Below, one piece after another: positions 34,895 to 44,257 of a DNA stretch of 64,000 bases. How positions within the stretch are numbered: the first letter of the stretch is position 1; every line of letters starts with the position of its first letter. Origin of the DNA: DAIPKP01 sp964545875 (GTDB lineage Bacteria; Synergistota; Synergistia; Synergistales; Aminiphilaceae); the NCBI GenBank assembly GCA_964545875.1, contig CAZJHH010000001.1, positions 372,001 through 436,000 of the forward strand, given 5' to 3'. A program made the translations under genes and the position numbers. A model generated the notes under the pieces. It ran no database searches. It was not told where the DNA came from and was given only the letters and a program-made list of their open reading frames with translations.

Positions 34895-35839
34895 ATGAAA
34901 CGAATTCTCGTTACCGGTGCGGGAGGCCAGATCGGTACCGAACTCACCCTGATGCTGCGGCAGGAGTTCGGTGCGGATAACGTGATTGCCTCGGATGCCA
35001 AGGATCTCGCGGGGATCCTGGAAGGCCCGAGGGAGCTGCTGGATGTCCTGGATCGGGAAAGGCTTTGGAAGGTTGCGGAACACTACGGCGTGGATACGGT
35101 TTTTCACCTTGCGGCGGTGCTCTCCGCCACGGGAGAGAAGAATCCTCAGCTCTGCCACCGGGTCAATACCGAGGGTTTTTTCAACGTATTGGAGCTGGCC
35201 CGGGAAAAGAAACTGGAGCGGGTGATATGCCCCAGTTCCATCGCCGCCTTCAGTCCCGAAACGGGGGATAACCCCGCAGAGGTGGCGGTGTTGCGGCCCA
35301 AGACCATGTACGGCATTACCAAGGTCTGGGGAGAGCTCATGGGAGAATATTACTGGGAAAAGTTCGGTGTGGACGTCCGGGGAGTGCGCTATCCCGGCAT
35401 CATAAGCTGGCAGACCGAGCCCGGAGGAGGCACCACGGACTACGCCGTGGCATCCTACTACGACGCCCTGCGCCGGGGAAGCTACGAATGCTTCGTCTCG
35501 GAGGATACGGTGCTTCCCATGATGTACATGCCCGACGCCCTCAAAGCTTTGGTGGATCTCGCCAAGGCCGAGCGCGGCTCTTTGCGGTACTGTAATTACA
35601 ACGTGGCATCCCTGAGCTTTTCCGCCGGAACAATGACCGAAGCCATCCGGAAGATCCTGCCGAACTTTACCTGCACCTACGTTCCCGACGAGCGCCAGAA
35701 GATCGCGGATACCTGGCCCCGGAGGCTGAACGATGAGGCCGCCCGGGAGGATTGGAACTGGTCTCCCCGGTGGGATCTGGATGCCATGTCCCGGGACATG
35801 ATCGGCAATCTGCGCAAAAAGTTGGGCGTTCCCGAATAA
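34895..35839 (+). CDS. tdh: L-threonine 3-dehydrogenase, NAD-dependent epimerase type
   Basis: 314 residues from an ATG after GGAGGTG. Extended short-chain dehydrogenase: nucleotide-binding GAGGQIGTEL at the N-terminus and the YGITK form of Y-x-x-x-K near residue 140. The C-terminal part (CNYNVASLSFSAGTMTEAI, YVPDERQKIADTWPRRLND) is typical of the epimerase-like threonine dehydrogenases. It oxidises L-threonine to 2-amino-3-oxobutyrate in the cytoplasm. The identification is strengthened by kbl, which uses that product, starting 37 bp downstream. Confidence 0.9.
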   Translation: MKRILVTGAGGQIGTELTLMLRQEFGADNVIASDAKDLAGILEGPRELLDVLDRERLWKVAEHYGVDTVFHLAAVLSATGEKNPQLCHRVNTEGFFNVLELAREKKLERVICPSSIAAFSPETGDNPAEVAVLRPKTMYGITKVWGELMGEYYWEKFGVDVRGVRYPGIISWQTEPGGGTTDYAVASYYDALRRGSYECFVSEDTVLPMMYMPDALKALVDLAKAERGSLRYCNYNVASLSFSAGTMTEAIRKILPNFTCTYVPDERQKIADTWPRRLNDEAAREDWNWSPRWDLDAMSRDMIGNLRKKLGVPE

Positions 35840-35876
35840 AAGGGCGACGAAAAGGATTTATGGAGGTGGAAAAAAT

Positions 35877-37061
35877 ATGACCAACCGTATGGCCTTTATT
35901 ACCGAAGAGCTTGATCGGCTTCGAAGGGAGGGGTTCTATAACCAGATCCGAACCCTCGAAAGCCCCCAGGGTGCATGGCTGCAGATCGAGGGGAAGCGGG
36001 TGCTGAACCTCTGTTCCAACAACTATCTCGGCCTGGCGGCGGACGAACGCATCTCCCGGCGGGCCAAGGAGCTTATCGACGCTTTCGGGGTGGGCCCCGG
36101 AGCGGTGCGTACCATTGCGGGAACCCTCTCGGTGCATCGGGAGCTGGAGGAAAAGCTCGCGGCCTTCAAGGGGGCCGAGGCGGCCATCGTGCTCCAGTCG
36201 GGTTTCTGCGCCAATCTGGCGGTAATTCCCGCCCTGGTGGGCAAAGAGGATCTGATCTTCTCGGACGAGCTGAACCACGCCTCCATCATCGACGGCTGTC
36301 GGCTCAGCCGGGCGAAGGTCGTCCGATGGGATCACGCCAGCCCCGCCTCCCTTCGGGAGAAGCTGGAGGAGTACAAAAATCAGAATTGCCGCAAGCTGGT
36401 CATCACCGACGGAGTCTTCAGTATGGACGGAGACGTGGCTCCCCTGCCGGAACTTCTGAAGGTCACCGAAGAGTACGACGTGATGCTCATGGTGGACGAT
36501 GCCCACGGCGAAGGGGTTCTCGGAAGCCATGGCCGGGGAATCGTGGATCATTTCAAACTTCACGGTCGAGTGGACGTGGAGGTGGGAACCCTCTCCAAGG
36601 CCTTCGGCGTAATGGGGGGCTTCGTGGCGGGGAGCAAGGAGCTGGTGGAATATCTCAACCAGAAATCCCGTCCTTTCCTCTTCTCCAGTGCCATGACGGT
36701 GCCCGACGTGGGGGCCAATCTGGCGGCGGTGGAAATTCTCCAGCAGAGCGACGAACTCGTTTCCCGGCTCTGGAAAAACGGGGAGGTTTTCAAGAAGAAA
36801 ATGGCTTCCCTGGGGTTCAATACGGGGCATAGCGACACCCCCATCACCCCGGTGATCGTGGGAGATGCCGCCCTGGCACGGAAATTGAGCTCTCTGCTTT
36901 TCGAAAAGGGCGTCTTCGCCCAGGCCATCGCCTTTCCCACGGTACCCATGGATACCGCCAGGATACGGGTGATGATCTCTGCCGCCCATTCGCCGGAGGA
37001 TCTCGACTTTGCGGTGGATGCCTTCGCTGTGGCAGGAAGAGAGCTGGGCATTATCCGTTAG
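35877..37061 (+). CDS. kbl: Glycine C-acetyltransferase (2-amino-3-ketobutyrate CoA ligase)
   Basis: 394 residues, the normal length. Fold type I PLP enzyme: NNYLGLAADERI, GPGAVRTIAGT, MVDDAHGEGVLGSHGRG, and the PLP lysine in VGTLSKAFGVMGG. It cleaves 2-amino-3-oxobutyrate with CoA to glycine and acetyl-CoA, completing threonine breakdown begun by the upstream dehydrogenase. The two genes form an operon closed by a strong terminator. Useful for an amino-acid-fermenting anaerobe. Confidence 0.95.
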   Translation: MTNRMAFITEELDRLRREGFYNQIRTLESPQGAWLQIEGKRVLNLCSNNYLGLAADERISRRAKELIDAFGVGPGAVRTIAGTLSVHRELEEKLAAFKGAEAAIVLQSGFCANLAVIPALVGKEDLIFSDELNHASIIDGCRLSRAKVVRWDHASPASLREKLEEYKNQNCRKLVITDGVFSMDGDVAPLPELLKVTEEYDVMLMVDDAHGEGVLGSHGRGIVDHFKLHGRVDVEVGTLSKAFGVMGGFVAGSKELVEYLNQKSRPFLFSSAMTVPDVGANLAAVEILQQSDELVSRLWKNGEVFKKKMASLGFNTGHSDTPITPVIVGDAALARKLSSLLFEKGVFAQAIAFPTVPMDTARIRVMISAAHSPEDLDFAVDAFAVAGRELGIIR

Positions 37062-37078
37062 GAAGGTTTTCGCAAAAG

Positions 37079-37110
37079 GGCTCTTCTCTCGAAAGAAGAG
37101 CCTTTTTTTT
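37079..37110 (+). terminator. Terminator of the threonine degradation operon
   Basis: Nine-bp stem GGCTCTTCT / AGAAGAGCC with a six-base loop and eight T residues, 18 bp after the kbl stop. Confidence 0.92.
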
Positions 37111-37187
37111 TGCTTGACTTTGTATTGCAAATTCAGGCAAGATGCGTTAATCTTGCGGAGTGGCGCATTCTAAAAGGAGCTGAAGTA

Positions 37188-38735
37188 ATGCGAAAAATTT
37201 CCCGACGCATGCAATGCGGAGCCTATGCCCTTCTCGGCCTTTTCTTTCTCGCGGTTTCCCTGATTATTTTTCGCAACTGGAAGCTCGATGAGGCAGAGTT
37301 TTTTTCCGAGCAGATACGCCGTACGGTCCGGGCGACCCAGGCCATTTTTTCGGTGTACGAACGGGCCTCCTCCCTCATTGTCTCCACCATAATCCAAAAC
37401 GGCGAAGCTCTCCGTATCATGGGGCAGGCCTGGGAAAATCCGGATCCCCAGGTGCGGCAAAAACTCCGGGAGGAACTTCTCGTGAGCCTGACACCCCTTT
37501 ACGAGGAGATGCAAAAGAGCGACTTCCGGCAGCTTCACTTTCATTTTCCCAACAATGTCAGTTTTTTGCGTTTTCATCGGCCGGATAAATTCGGAGACGA
37601 CCTGACAGAGGTTCGTAAAACCGTGGCCCTCACCAACAAAAAGCTGGAGGAGACCGTGGGATTCGAGGAAGGGCGTATCTTCAACGGCTACCGTTTCGTA
37701 CATCCCCTCTTTTGGAAGGGAAATCATGTGGGAAGCGTGGAAGCCAGTATCTCCCTCTTTCCGGTGGTGCGGGAATTTTCCGCCACGGTGGAACGGGGAG
37801 AACTGCCTCCGGTGATTCTCTTTTTAATTCGGCGAGATCTTGTGGAATCCTCGGTTTTCGAGGATCTCCAGGATTATTATCAAATCTCTTCTCTTTCCTC
37901 CCGGTATCTCGTGGATGGAGAATTTATAGATCAGCTGAAAAATGCCTCCTTGGATCTGGAGGTCATCAATAATAAAGTTCGAGAGGCTGCGGAAAAAAAG
38001 ATGTCCCGAGGAGAGCCTTTTATTGTCCCCTGCCATCTGGTCGGCGGAACCTGCGTCCTCGTGAAGTTTCTTCCGGTTTACAACTTCGAAGAGGTTCTGG
38101 CGGGGTATGTGGTGTTCTACTACGAAAGCCCCGGCTTTGTAACGCTTGAGAAAAACTATCTTGCCAGATTTTTCTACCTTATCGTTTTTACGGGAGTCCT
38201 CTTTTTGCTGCTTTTCTTCCGGCAGCGTTATCTTCGAAAGCTCGAACAGCTTGCCACGGTGGATTCTCTTACGGGGGCGGAAAACCGGCATGCCCTGGTG
38301 CAAAATTTCGACCAGGCTCTGGCTTTTGCCCGGCGCTACGACCATCCCCTTTCGGTGATCATGTTCGATGTGGATTATTTTAAAAAGGTGAATGACGTTC
38401 ACGGGCACACCGTGGGAGATGAGGTACTGGTAAAACTTGTCGCTCTTTGCCGCAGCGAGCTTCGCGAGGTGGATCATCTGGCCCGGTGGGGAGGAGACGA
38501 GTTCTTCATTCTGCTTCCGGAAACTTCGGGAGATGGTGCTCTGGAGGTGGCGGAGCGTATCCGGACCAAAGTGCCGGTACTTTTTGCGGAAAAACCCTAT
38601 ACGGTCACTCTCAGCATGGGAGTGTACGAGGTGCCGGTTCAGGAAATCCGTTCGGCAGACCAGGTTTTTGCGGAGGTGGATAAGGCCCTTTACCGAGCCA
38701 AGGAGAAGGGGCGCAACCGGGTGGAGCAAGGCTGA
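37188..38735 (+). CDS. Membrane-bound diguanylate cyclase
   Basis: 515 residues from an ATG after AAAAGGAG. Membrane spans at about 12-30 and 325-345 enclose a periplasmic sensor of about 290 residues with Cache-like features (FHFPNNVSFLRFHRPDKFGDDL, GRIFNGYRFVHPLF). A GGDEF domain follows, with the intact catalytic motif at residues 435-439 and an inhibitory RxxD site (REVD) five residues before it. It makes cyclic di-GMP from GTP in response to an outside signal. No phosphodiesterase domain. Stands alone after the kbl terminator. Confidence 0.93.
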   Translation: MRKISRRMQCGAYALLGLFFLAVSLIIFRNWKLDEAEFFSEQIRRTVRATQAIFSVYERASSLIVSTIIQNGEALRIMGQAWENPDPQVRQKLREELLVSLTPLYEEMQKSDFRQLHFHFPNNVSFLRFHRPDKFGDDLTEVRKTVALTNKKLEETVGFEEGRIFNGYRFVHPLFWKGNHVGSVEASISLFPVVREFSATVERGELPPVILFLIRRDLVESSVFEDLQDYYQISSLSSRYLVDGEFIDQLKNASLDLEVINNKVREAAEKKMSRGEPFIVPCHLVGGTCVLVKFLPVYNFEEVLAGYVVFYYESPGFVTLEKNYLARFFYLIVFTGVLFLLLFFRQRYLRKLEQLATVDSLTGAENRHALVQNFDQALAFARRYDHPLSVIMFDVDYFKKVNDVHGHTVGDEVLVKLVALCRSELREVDHLARWGGDEFFILLPETSGDGALEVAERIRTKVPVLFAEKPYTVTLSMGVYEVPVQEIRSADQVFAEVDKALYRAKEKGRNRVEQG

Positions 38736-38878
38736 TGCTTTGCTGCCTTTCCAGGCGGTCGCCAAGCTGAAAAAACCCCGAAAATATGTTCTTGAAGCCT
38801 TTTGGGGAGCAACCTCGGAAAGGAAGCTTCCCTTTGGTATATAGTATAAACTATGAAGAATGAAGGAGGTTGGCCGTC

Positions 38879-39862
38879 ATGAAGGTGCTCTGCATTTCCG
38901 AGGCTCAGGTGCAGTCCCTGGGAATTTCCGTGAAGGACGTTATGGATGCGGTGGAGAAGGGTTTTTGTCTCAAAGGGGAGGGCAAGGTGGAGCTTCCCCC
39001 CAAGATCGGCGCTCATCCCAGGCACGATTGCTTTATTCATGCCATGCCCTGCTGGTTGGGGGGCGATATGGACGTGGCGGGAATAAAATGGGTGGCGGGG
39101 TATCCCCCCAACCAGGCCAAGGGGCTTCCCTACATTACGGGGGTGCTCTGCCTCAACGATCCCGAGACGGGGTTCGTGAAGGCCATCATGGACGCCAACT
39201 GGATTACCGCCTGGCGAACCGGGGCCGCCAGCGGCGTATGTGCCAAATACATGGGGAATCCCGCCTCCGGGGTGCTCAGCATCATCGGAACGGGAGTTCA
39301 GGGATGGACCAATGCCATGGCGATTCTGGAAGCCTTGCCGGAGATTCGGGAGATCCGGGCCTACGACCTCCACCCCGAGCAGGTGGAGAAGTTCCGGGGC
39401 CGGGTGCAGAGCCAGGCGCCGGAGGTGCAGATTATCCCCTGTGCGGAGCCGAGAGAGGCCGTGGAGGGAGCGGACGTGGTGGTAACCTGCACCCCCATCG
39501 TGGCGGATCCCAAGCGCTTTATCCCCTCCGCCTGGCTCAAGAAGGATGTTCTCGCCATCTCCGTGGATTACGACTCCGCCTTCGATGCCGAGGTCATGAC
39601 GAATAGCGCGTGTTTCGTCTGCGACGACATGAACCAGTACCTCTGGACCCAGGAACAGGGAACCTATTTCCAAAAAGAATATCCCGTAAGGGATCAGATC
39701 TTCGGCGATATGGGGCATCTCTGTGCGGGGCTTAAAAAGGCTCCTCTTTCGGGAAGGCGGAGCGCGGTGCTCATGGGCATCGCCAGCCACGATATGATGA
39801 CCGCCCATCTCATTTACGGAAAGGCCCTGGAGAAGGGCGTGGGAACGGAAGTGGAAATCTAG
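38879..39862 (+). CDS. Ornithine cyclodeaminase/mu-crystallin family protein
   Basis: 327 residues from an ATG eight bases after AAGGAGGT. KIGAHPRHDCFIHAMPCWLGG and the NAD-binding GTGVQGWTNAMAILEA are family hallmarks. Members include ornithine and lysine cyclodeaminases, alanine dehydrogenase and ketimine reductases, so the exact reaction cannot be read from sequence alone. Lysine 6-aminotransferase and proC lie 2.5-6 kb downstream, which makes lysine- or proline-related imino acids plausible substrates. Confidence 0.9.
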   Translation: MKVLCISEAQVQSLGISVKDVMDAVEKGFCLKGEGKVELPPKIGAHPRHDCFIHAMPCWLGGDMDVAGIKWVAGYPPNQAKGLPYITGVLCLNDPETGFVKAIMDANWITAWRTGAASGVCAKYMGNPASGVLSIIGTGVQGWTNAMAILEALPEIREIRAYDLHPEQVEKFRGRVQSQAPEVQIIPCAEPREAVEGADVVVTCTPIVADPKRFIPSAWLKKDVLAISVDYDSAFDAEVMTNSACFVCDDMNQYLWTQEQGTYFQKEYPVRDQIFGDMGHLCAGLKKAPLSGRRSAVLMGIASHDMMTAHLIYGKALEKGVGTEVEI

Positions 39863-39909
39863 AAGGTGCAAAAGTTTTTTCGCGTCATTGTATGGGAAAT
39901 GCATATAAA

Positions 39910-39946
39910 AGATGCCCGGGAGAAGAGCTCCCGGGCATCTTTTTCG
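39910..39946. terminator. Bidirectional terminator between convergent genes
   Basis: Thirteen-bp arms (AGATGCCCGGGAG and CTCCCGGGCATCT) with a five-base loop. T runs flank both ends. It serves the plus-strand cyclodeaminase-like gene and the minus-strand response regulator. Confidence 0.92.
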
Positions 39947-39958
39947 GCCTACGAGTGG

Positions 39959-41527
39959 TTAGGAGATGATGTGTTTCTTTGCAAAATCCCGGGGTGAGAG
40001 CCCGGTGTGGTTTTTGAAGGTAAGGCTGAAGTAGGAAATATTGCCGTATCCCACGGAGATGGCCGTATCCCGCACGGATATCCCCCGGAGGAGGAGCTTT
40101 TTGGCCTCTTCCATGCGCAGCTCCTTCACCAGGTCGATGAATTTCTTTCCCGATACGCTGTGAAAGAGCCGGCTCAGGTACTGGGGGGAGACGCTGATCT
40201 GCCGGGCCGCACTTTCGAGGCTTGCGGAATCGATATTGTTTTGAATGAACTCCGTAACCTCCCCTACCAGGGCGGCATTCTTATCCTGCAAAAGCCGGCG
40301 CATGGCAAAAAGCTGATCCAGCAGATGGAGAAATTCTCCATGATCCTCCGCATGGGCGTGTTCCCAGGGGGGGCTTGCAAAGATCTGCCGCCCCAGGGAG
40401 GTATAGGCGGGCTCCGGGCAGTTCATGGCAAAACAGTAATCCAGCATGGAGAGGAGCAGCCCCTTGATGGCCATGTTCGCGCAGGGGGTGCCCATATGCT
40501 GGGCGAGTTCTCCGAAGAAGCTCCACATGCTTGATTGCAGCTGGGGATCCCGGGCATTCTTGAAAAGATCCAGAAGATGATGCCGTTCAAACCGGTATTT
40601 CTGGCGATCCTGGAAGCTCGACGGAAGATGGTGAAGCTCTTCGTTCAGAAAAGCCTCTCTCGAACTGACAAGGCCCTTGCCCATGAGAAGGCTGTCCTCC
40701 AGATCCCGTTCCATGGCGGGCATGATTCGGGCGAGTTCCTCCAATCCCGGAAGATGTTCCTCGTAGAGGATATTCGGAGAAATTCGATTTTCCGAAAAGA
40801 ACTCCCCCAGAGAAAGCAGGGTTTCCTCCAGAGAAAGCTCCGCCCTGCAGGGCCCCACGAGGAAGAGGAGGCGAGAACTCCAGGGCACCGCCAGAATTTC
40901 CCGGGGAAGAAGCTGCCGGATGGCCTTTCTTGTTTCCAGGAGGCTCCTGGAGGAAGATCCTCCCTGGTCCGGGAGCAGCATTCCCAGCAGAAAAATGCGC
41001 TGGTGCGGAGAAAAGCCGAGCTCCTCCAGAACGTGAAGGCTTTCCCGGGGAAGCTCCTCCCGGAGAAGAACCTTTTCGAGGATGGCCTTGAAAGCCTCTC
41101 CTCCATGGGTTTCCACAAAGTGCTGCAGCGCATGGCGGTTCTCTCGCTGAAGAGCCTTCCGGCGGATCTTCTGGTGTACCTTTTCGAGGGCCCGGAAAAT
41201 TTCATCCTCCCCCGCGGGTTTCAGAAGGTACTGGGAAACTCCCAGGGTTACCGCATACTGGGCGTATTCGAAAAAATCGTAGGCCGAAAGAACGATGACC
41301 TGCCCCTGAAAGCCTTTGCTCCGGAGCTCTTCCAGGGCGTCGAGACCGTTTTGCTCGGGAATCTTGATATCGAGAAACACCATCTCCGGATTCCACTCCA
41401 GGGCCTTGTGCACGAAGGCCCGCCCGTCCGTAACGCTGCGGACCTCCGTGGCGAGAGGGTTTTTTTTCAGAATCCCTTCCAGAAACTCCCGCTCGTGTTG
41501 TTCATCTTCCACAATAAGGATTTTCAT
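39959..41527 (-). CDS. Response regulator with AraC-type output (YesN-like)
   Basis: 522 residues. Receiver domain 1-120 is complete: acidic VEDE near residue 7, phospho-acceptor in VFLDIKIPEQNG, switch serine in VLSAYDFFEYA, and lysine in YLLKPAGE. A long middle region of about 280 residues has no recognised fold. The C-terminal 100 residues are an AraC/XylS double helix-turn-helix (SLESAARQISVSPQYLSRLFHSVSGKKF, DTAISVGYGNISYFSLTFKNHTGLSPRDF). It starts 31 bp after the histidine-kinase-like gene and should control transcription with it, perhaps of the neighbouring amino-acid genes. Confidence 0.92.
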   Translation of the reverse strand: MKILIVEDEQHEREFLEGILKKNPLATEVRSVTDGRAFVHKALEWNPEMVFLDIKIPEQNGLDALEELRSKGFQGQVIVLSAYDFFEYAQYAVTLGVSQYLLKPAGEDEIFRALEKVHQKIRRKALQRENRHALQHFVETHGGEAFKAILEKVLLREELPRESLHVLEELGFSPHQRIFLLGMLLPDQGGSSSRSLLETRKAIRQLLPREILAVPWSSRLLFLVGPCRAELSLEETLLSLGEFFSENRISPNILYEEHLPGLEELARIMPAMERDLEDSLLMGKGLVSSREAFLNEELHHLPSSFQDRQKYRFERHHLLDLFKNARDPQLQSSMWSFFGELAQHMGTPCANMAIKGLLLSMLDYCFAMNCPEPAYTSLGRQIFASPPWEHAHAEDHGEFLHLLDQLFAMRRLLQDKNAALVGEVTEFIQNNIDSASLESAARQISVSPQYLSRLFHSVSGKKFIDLVKELRMEEAKKLLLRGISVRDTAISVGYGNISYFSLTFKNHTGLSPRDFAKKHIIS

Positions 41528-41558
41528 CGCGTTTCCCCCATGAACGGGATTTTTTACG

Positions 41559-42182
41559 TCAATGCAACGGAAGAGTAATGACGGTAAGGGTGCCTGTGCC
41601 GGGGAGAGCCTCCGTGGTCAGGAACCCCTTCTCTCCGTAATGGTGCCGTATCCGCTCCCGTACCGCAAGAACCTCCCGGTTTTCCCCGCCGGAAGATCTT
41701 TCGGGGCGGGAATTTCGCTCTTCAAGAACGAGTTCCAAACGGTTTTCTTCGGTTATGCCTGTCCGGATTTCCAGGTGCAAAGGAGTGAGGCTCTCCTCAA
41801 CTCCCCGGATAAGTGCCCGCTCCACCAGGGGAAGAAGGATCAGAAAGGGGACGAAGAGAGAGAGGGTTCTTTCCTCCGAGAATATCCGGTATTCCAGTTT
41901 CTCCCCGAAACGTTTTCCGAAAATGCCGAGAAGATGCTCCAGGCCTTCCAGTTCCTGGTGCAGGGGAATCAGATCCTCCCGGGCCTGTTTGCGCAGAAGG
42001 TAGCGCAGATATTTCGCGAAGCCCAGCACCACCTCTTCGGTTTCTCGGGCTCCTTCCTTCGCGGCCATTCGGGCGATAAGGTTCAGGGTGTTGAAAACGA
42101 AGTGGGGGTTCAGCTGTTCCAGCAGGGTTTGGCGGTAGGCCGCTTCGAGGGAGTCTTCTTCCGGTGCGGCGGGGTTTCTCAT
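41559..42182 (-). CDS. LytS/YesM-type histidine kinase-like protein with degenerate ATPase domain
   Basis: 207 residues from an ATG after GGGAGGACGTGAG. No sensor or membrane domain. The His_kinase motif LNPHFVFNTLN with its phospho-acceptor histidine (about residue 27) is intact. The ATP-binding domain is poor: the N box is LLPLVERALIRG, with Arg in place of the metal-binding Asn, and the DxGxG box is unrecognisable. It may be a pseudokinase, a phosphotransfer partner or a phosphatase for the YesN-like regulator downstream. Confidence 0.8.
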   Translation of the reverse strand: MRNPAAPEEDSLEAAYRQTLLEQLNPHFVFNTLNLIARMAAKEGARETEEVVLGFAKYLRYLLRKQAREDLIPLHQELEGLEHLLGIFGKRFGEKLEYRIFSEERTLSLFVPFLILLPLVERALIRGVEESLTPLHLEIRTGITEENRLELVLEERNSRPERSSGGENREVLAVRERIRHHYGEKGFLTTEALPGTGTLTVITLPLH

Positions 42183-42338
42183 GATCTCACGTCCTCCCAT
42201 ATTTCCGCAAAGAAAGAGTGCCTTCGGGGGTATTCTAGCAAAATTTACGGAAAAGCGGGCTTCTCCGAAGGAGCTTTACCGAAGTTCCCCCGGCTGGGGG
42301 CTCTTCCGGAGTTTTCGCCCCTTCGGAGAAAACCTTTC

Positions 42339-43712
42339 TCAGGAGGCCTGCTCCTTTTTCAGGATTTCCCGGGTTATCTCCAGATTCCGATCCAGATCTT
42401 CCGGAGAAACGTTCAGCGCCGGGCGGTAGCGGATGGTTTTGCCCTGACAGGGAAGAATGAGTACCTTTTTCTCCCAGAGGGATTTCAGAACCCGGTTCCG
42501 CATCTCCGTATCCGGCAGATCGTAGGCGCACATGAGCCCTTTGCCCCGAACGTTGCGGAGGAGGGAGGGAAACTCCTCCCGAAGATCCTTCAAGCCCTTC
42601 AGCAGCCTGGGGCCCGCAATCTCTGCCACGTATTCGAGCACGTTCTCCTCCTCGTATATCTCCAGATACCGGGTGGAGCGCACCATATCCGCGAGAGTGC
42701 CCCCCCAGGTGGAGTTGATGCGGCTGGACACGGAAAAACAGTTCTCCTCCACCTCGTCGATCCGGGAAGTTGCGCAGATGCCGCACACCTGGGCCTTTTT
42801 GCCGAAGACGAAAATATCCGGCCGTACTCCGTGGTGCTCCCAGGCCCACATCTTTCCCGTAATTCCCATGCCGCACTGCACCTCGTCGAAGATCAGCAGC
42901 AGCTCGTGATCATGGCAGATCTCCCGAAGCTTCTGAAGAAACTCGGTGCGGAAGTGGTTATCTCCACCCTCTCCCTGAATGGGCTCCAGAATAATGGCGC
43001 AGATGTCGTCGGGGTTCTCCTGAAGGGCCTTGTGAATCTGCTTGAGCGACACCTCTTCGAGCCACTCCGTCATATCCAGATTCTCCTCCAGGGGCCACTG
43101 AATTTTGGGGTTCAGCACCCGGGGCCATTCGCAAAACTTGGCGAAATACTGGTATTTATTCGGATCCAGGGTGTTGGTGACGCTCAGGGTATAGCCTCCC
43201 CGGCCGTGAAAGGCCTCGTGAAAGTGGAGAACCTTGGTGCCTTTGGAGCCGTTCACCGCCTCGCCCGAAGAAATCTTTCCCCGGGCGAGGAGCTTGCGGA
43301 CTTTCCAGTCCATGGCCACCTTGAAGGCGTTTTCCACCGCCAGGGTGCCGTAATCCACAAAGAAGAGATGGGTAAACCCCGGAGGAACCGCCACGTCGGC
43401 GAAGGTCTCCACGAATTCCGCCATCTCCCGGGTATAGACATCGGAATTCGCCACCTTGTTGATGCTGGCCCGAAAGATCTTTTCCTTGAAATCCTCGTTG
43501 GCCAATGCGGGGTGGTTCATGCCGAAGGGAGAAGAGGCGAAGAAGGTGTAGAAATCCAGCCACTCCTCGCCGCTGCGGGCATCCACCAGATGACTCCCCA
43601 GAGATTTTTCCATATCCACCACGATATCGAATCCATCCCGAAGAATCCATTTTTCCAGGGTTTCGAAAACCTTATGGGGCTCCACCTTGAATGTGCGCGA
43701 ATACATGTACAC
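42339..43712 (-). CDS. lat: L-lysine 6-aminotransferase
   Basis: 457 residues. Class III PLP aminotransferase with the features of lysine epsilon-aminotransferases: FYTFFASSPFGMNHPAL, FHEAFHGRGGYTLSVTNT, LEPIQGEGGDNHFRTEF, DEVQCGMGITG, and the PLP lysine in FGKKAQVCGI. It moves the side-chain amino group of lysine to 2-oxoglutarate, giving 2-aminoadipate semialdehyde, which cyclises to piperideine-6-carboxylate. Divergent from proC across a 545-bp gap. In some bacteria a proC enzyme reduces this imine to pipecolate, so the pair may form that route. Confidence 0.92.
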   Translation of the reverse strand: MYMYSRTFKVEPHKVFETLEKWILRDGFDIVVDMEKSLGSHLVDARSGEEWLDFYTFFASSPFGMNHPALANEDFKEKIFRASINKVANSDVYTREMAEFVETFADVAVPPGFTHLFFVDYGTLAVENAFKVAMDWKVRKLLARGKISSGEAVNGSKGTKVLHFHEAFHGRGGYTLSVTNTLDPNKYQYFAKFCEWPRVLNPKIQWPLEENLDMTEWLEEVSLKQIHKALQENPDDICAIILEPIQGEGGDNHFRTEFLQKLREICHDHELLLIFDEVQCGMGITGKMWAWEHHGVRPDIFVFGKKAQVCGICATSRIDEVEENCFSVSSRINSTWGGTLADMVRSTRYLEIYEEENVLEYVAEIAGPRLLKGLKDLREEFPSLLRNVRGKGLMCAYDLPDTEMRNRVLKSLWEKKVLILPCQGKTIRYRPALNVSPEDLDRNLEITREILKKEQAS

Positions 43713-44257
43713 TCCTCCTGACTATATGGCAAGGTATAACCTTTTTCGAGGCTTTCCACAGTCTGAAGGATTTGGGAAAAAAAGCATGCACTCTCCCCAC
43801 TGTTTTTTTGTTCATTTTTTTGGCATAAAGTTACCGACGTTTCTTTTCGAGGGAGGAGAAAAGAGGTTTTTTTGTTCTTTCCGAAAAAAGAGAAGAAAAA
43901 AACGTGGATTTTGAGAATAAAGGAAAACGAGGAATTCCAGAAAAGAAATTCCGAGCCTTGGGGCGTTCCGCCAATATCGGAAACCAGGCATGCGGAATTT
44001 CGTACATCCCAAAAATACCGCTCTGATATCGCTCCGTTGCTTTACAGCTCCCCTTTCCTCGGGTATTATGCGTGGCTATTATGCGGGCTTTTTCCGGAAA
44101 TCCTGAGACCTTCCGCGCCGGAAAAGCTCTTTTTGTATTCCCGGCATTGCCCCAGGCCGAAAATCCGTCAGTCGGAGCAATGATGGTGTTATGCCGCGAG
44201 GAGGACGCGTTTTCGCCCTTCTCGCGGCATTGAACAATGAGGAGGTATCACGCATAT
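43713..44257. other. Divergent intergenic region between lat and proC
   Basis: 545 bp, AT-rich in the lat-proximal half with several A and T runs. It must hold both divergent promoters. Two inverted repeats were seen: GCTTTTTCCGG/CCGGAAAAGC (44087-44127) and ATGCCGCGAG/CTCGCGGCAT with a 19-base loop (44192-44230), the second ending 27 bp before proC. No gene or recognised riboswitch. Confidence 0.5.
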
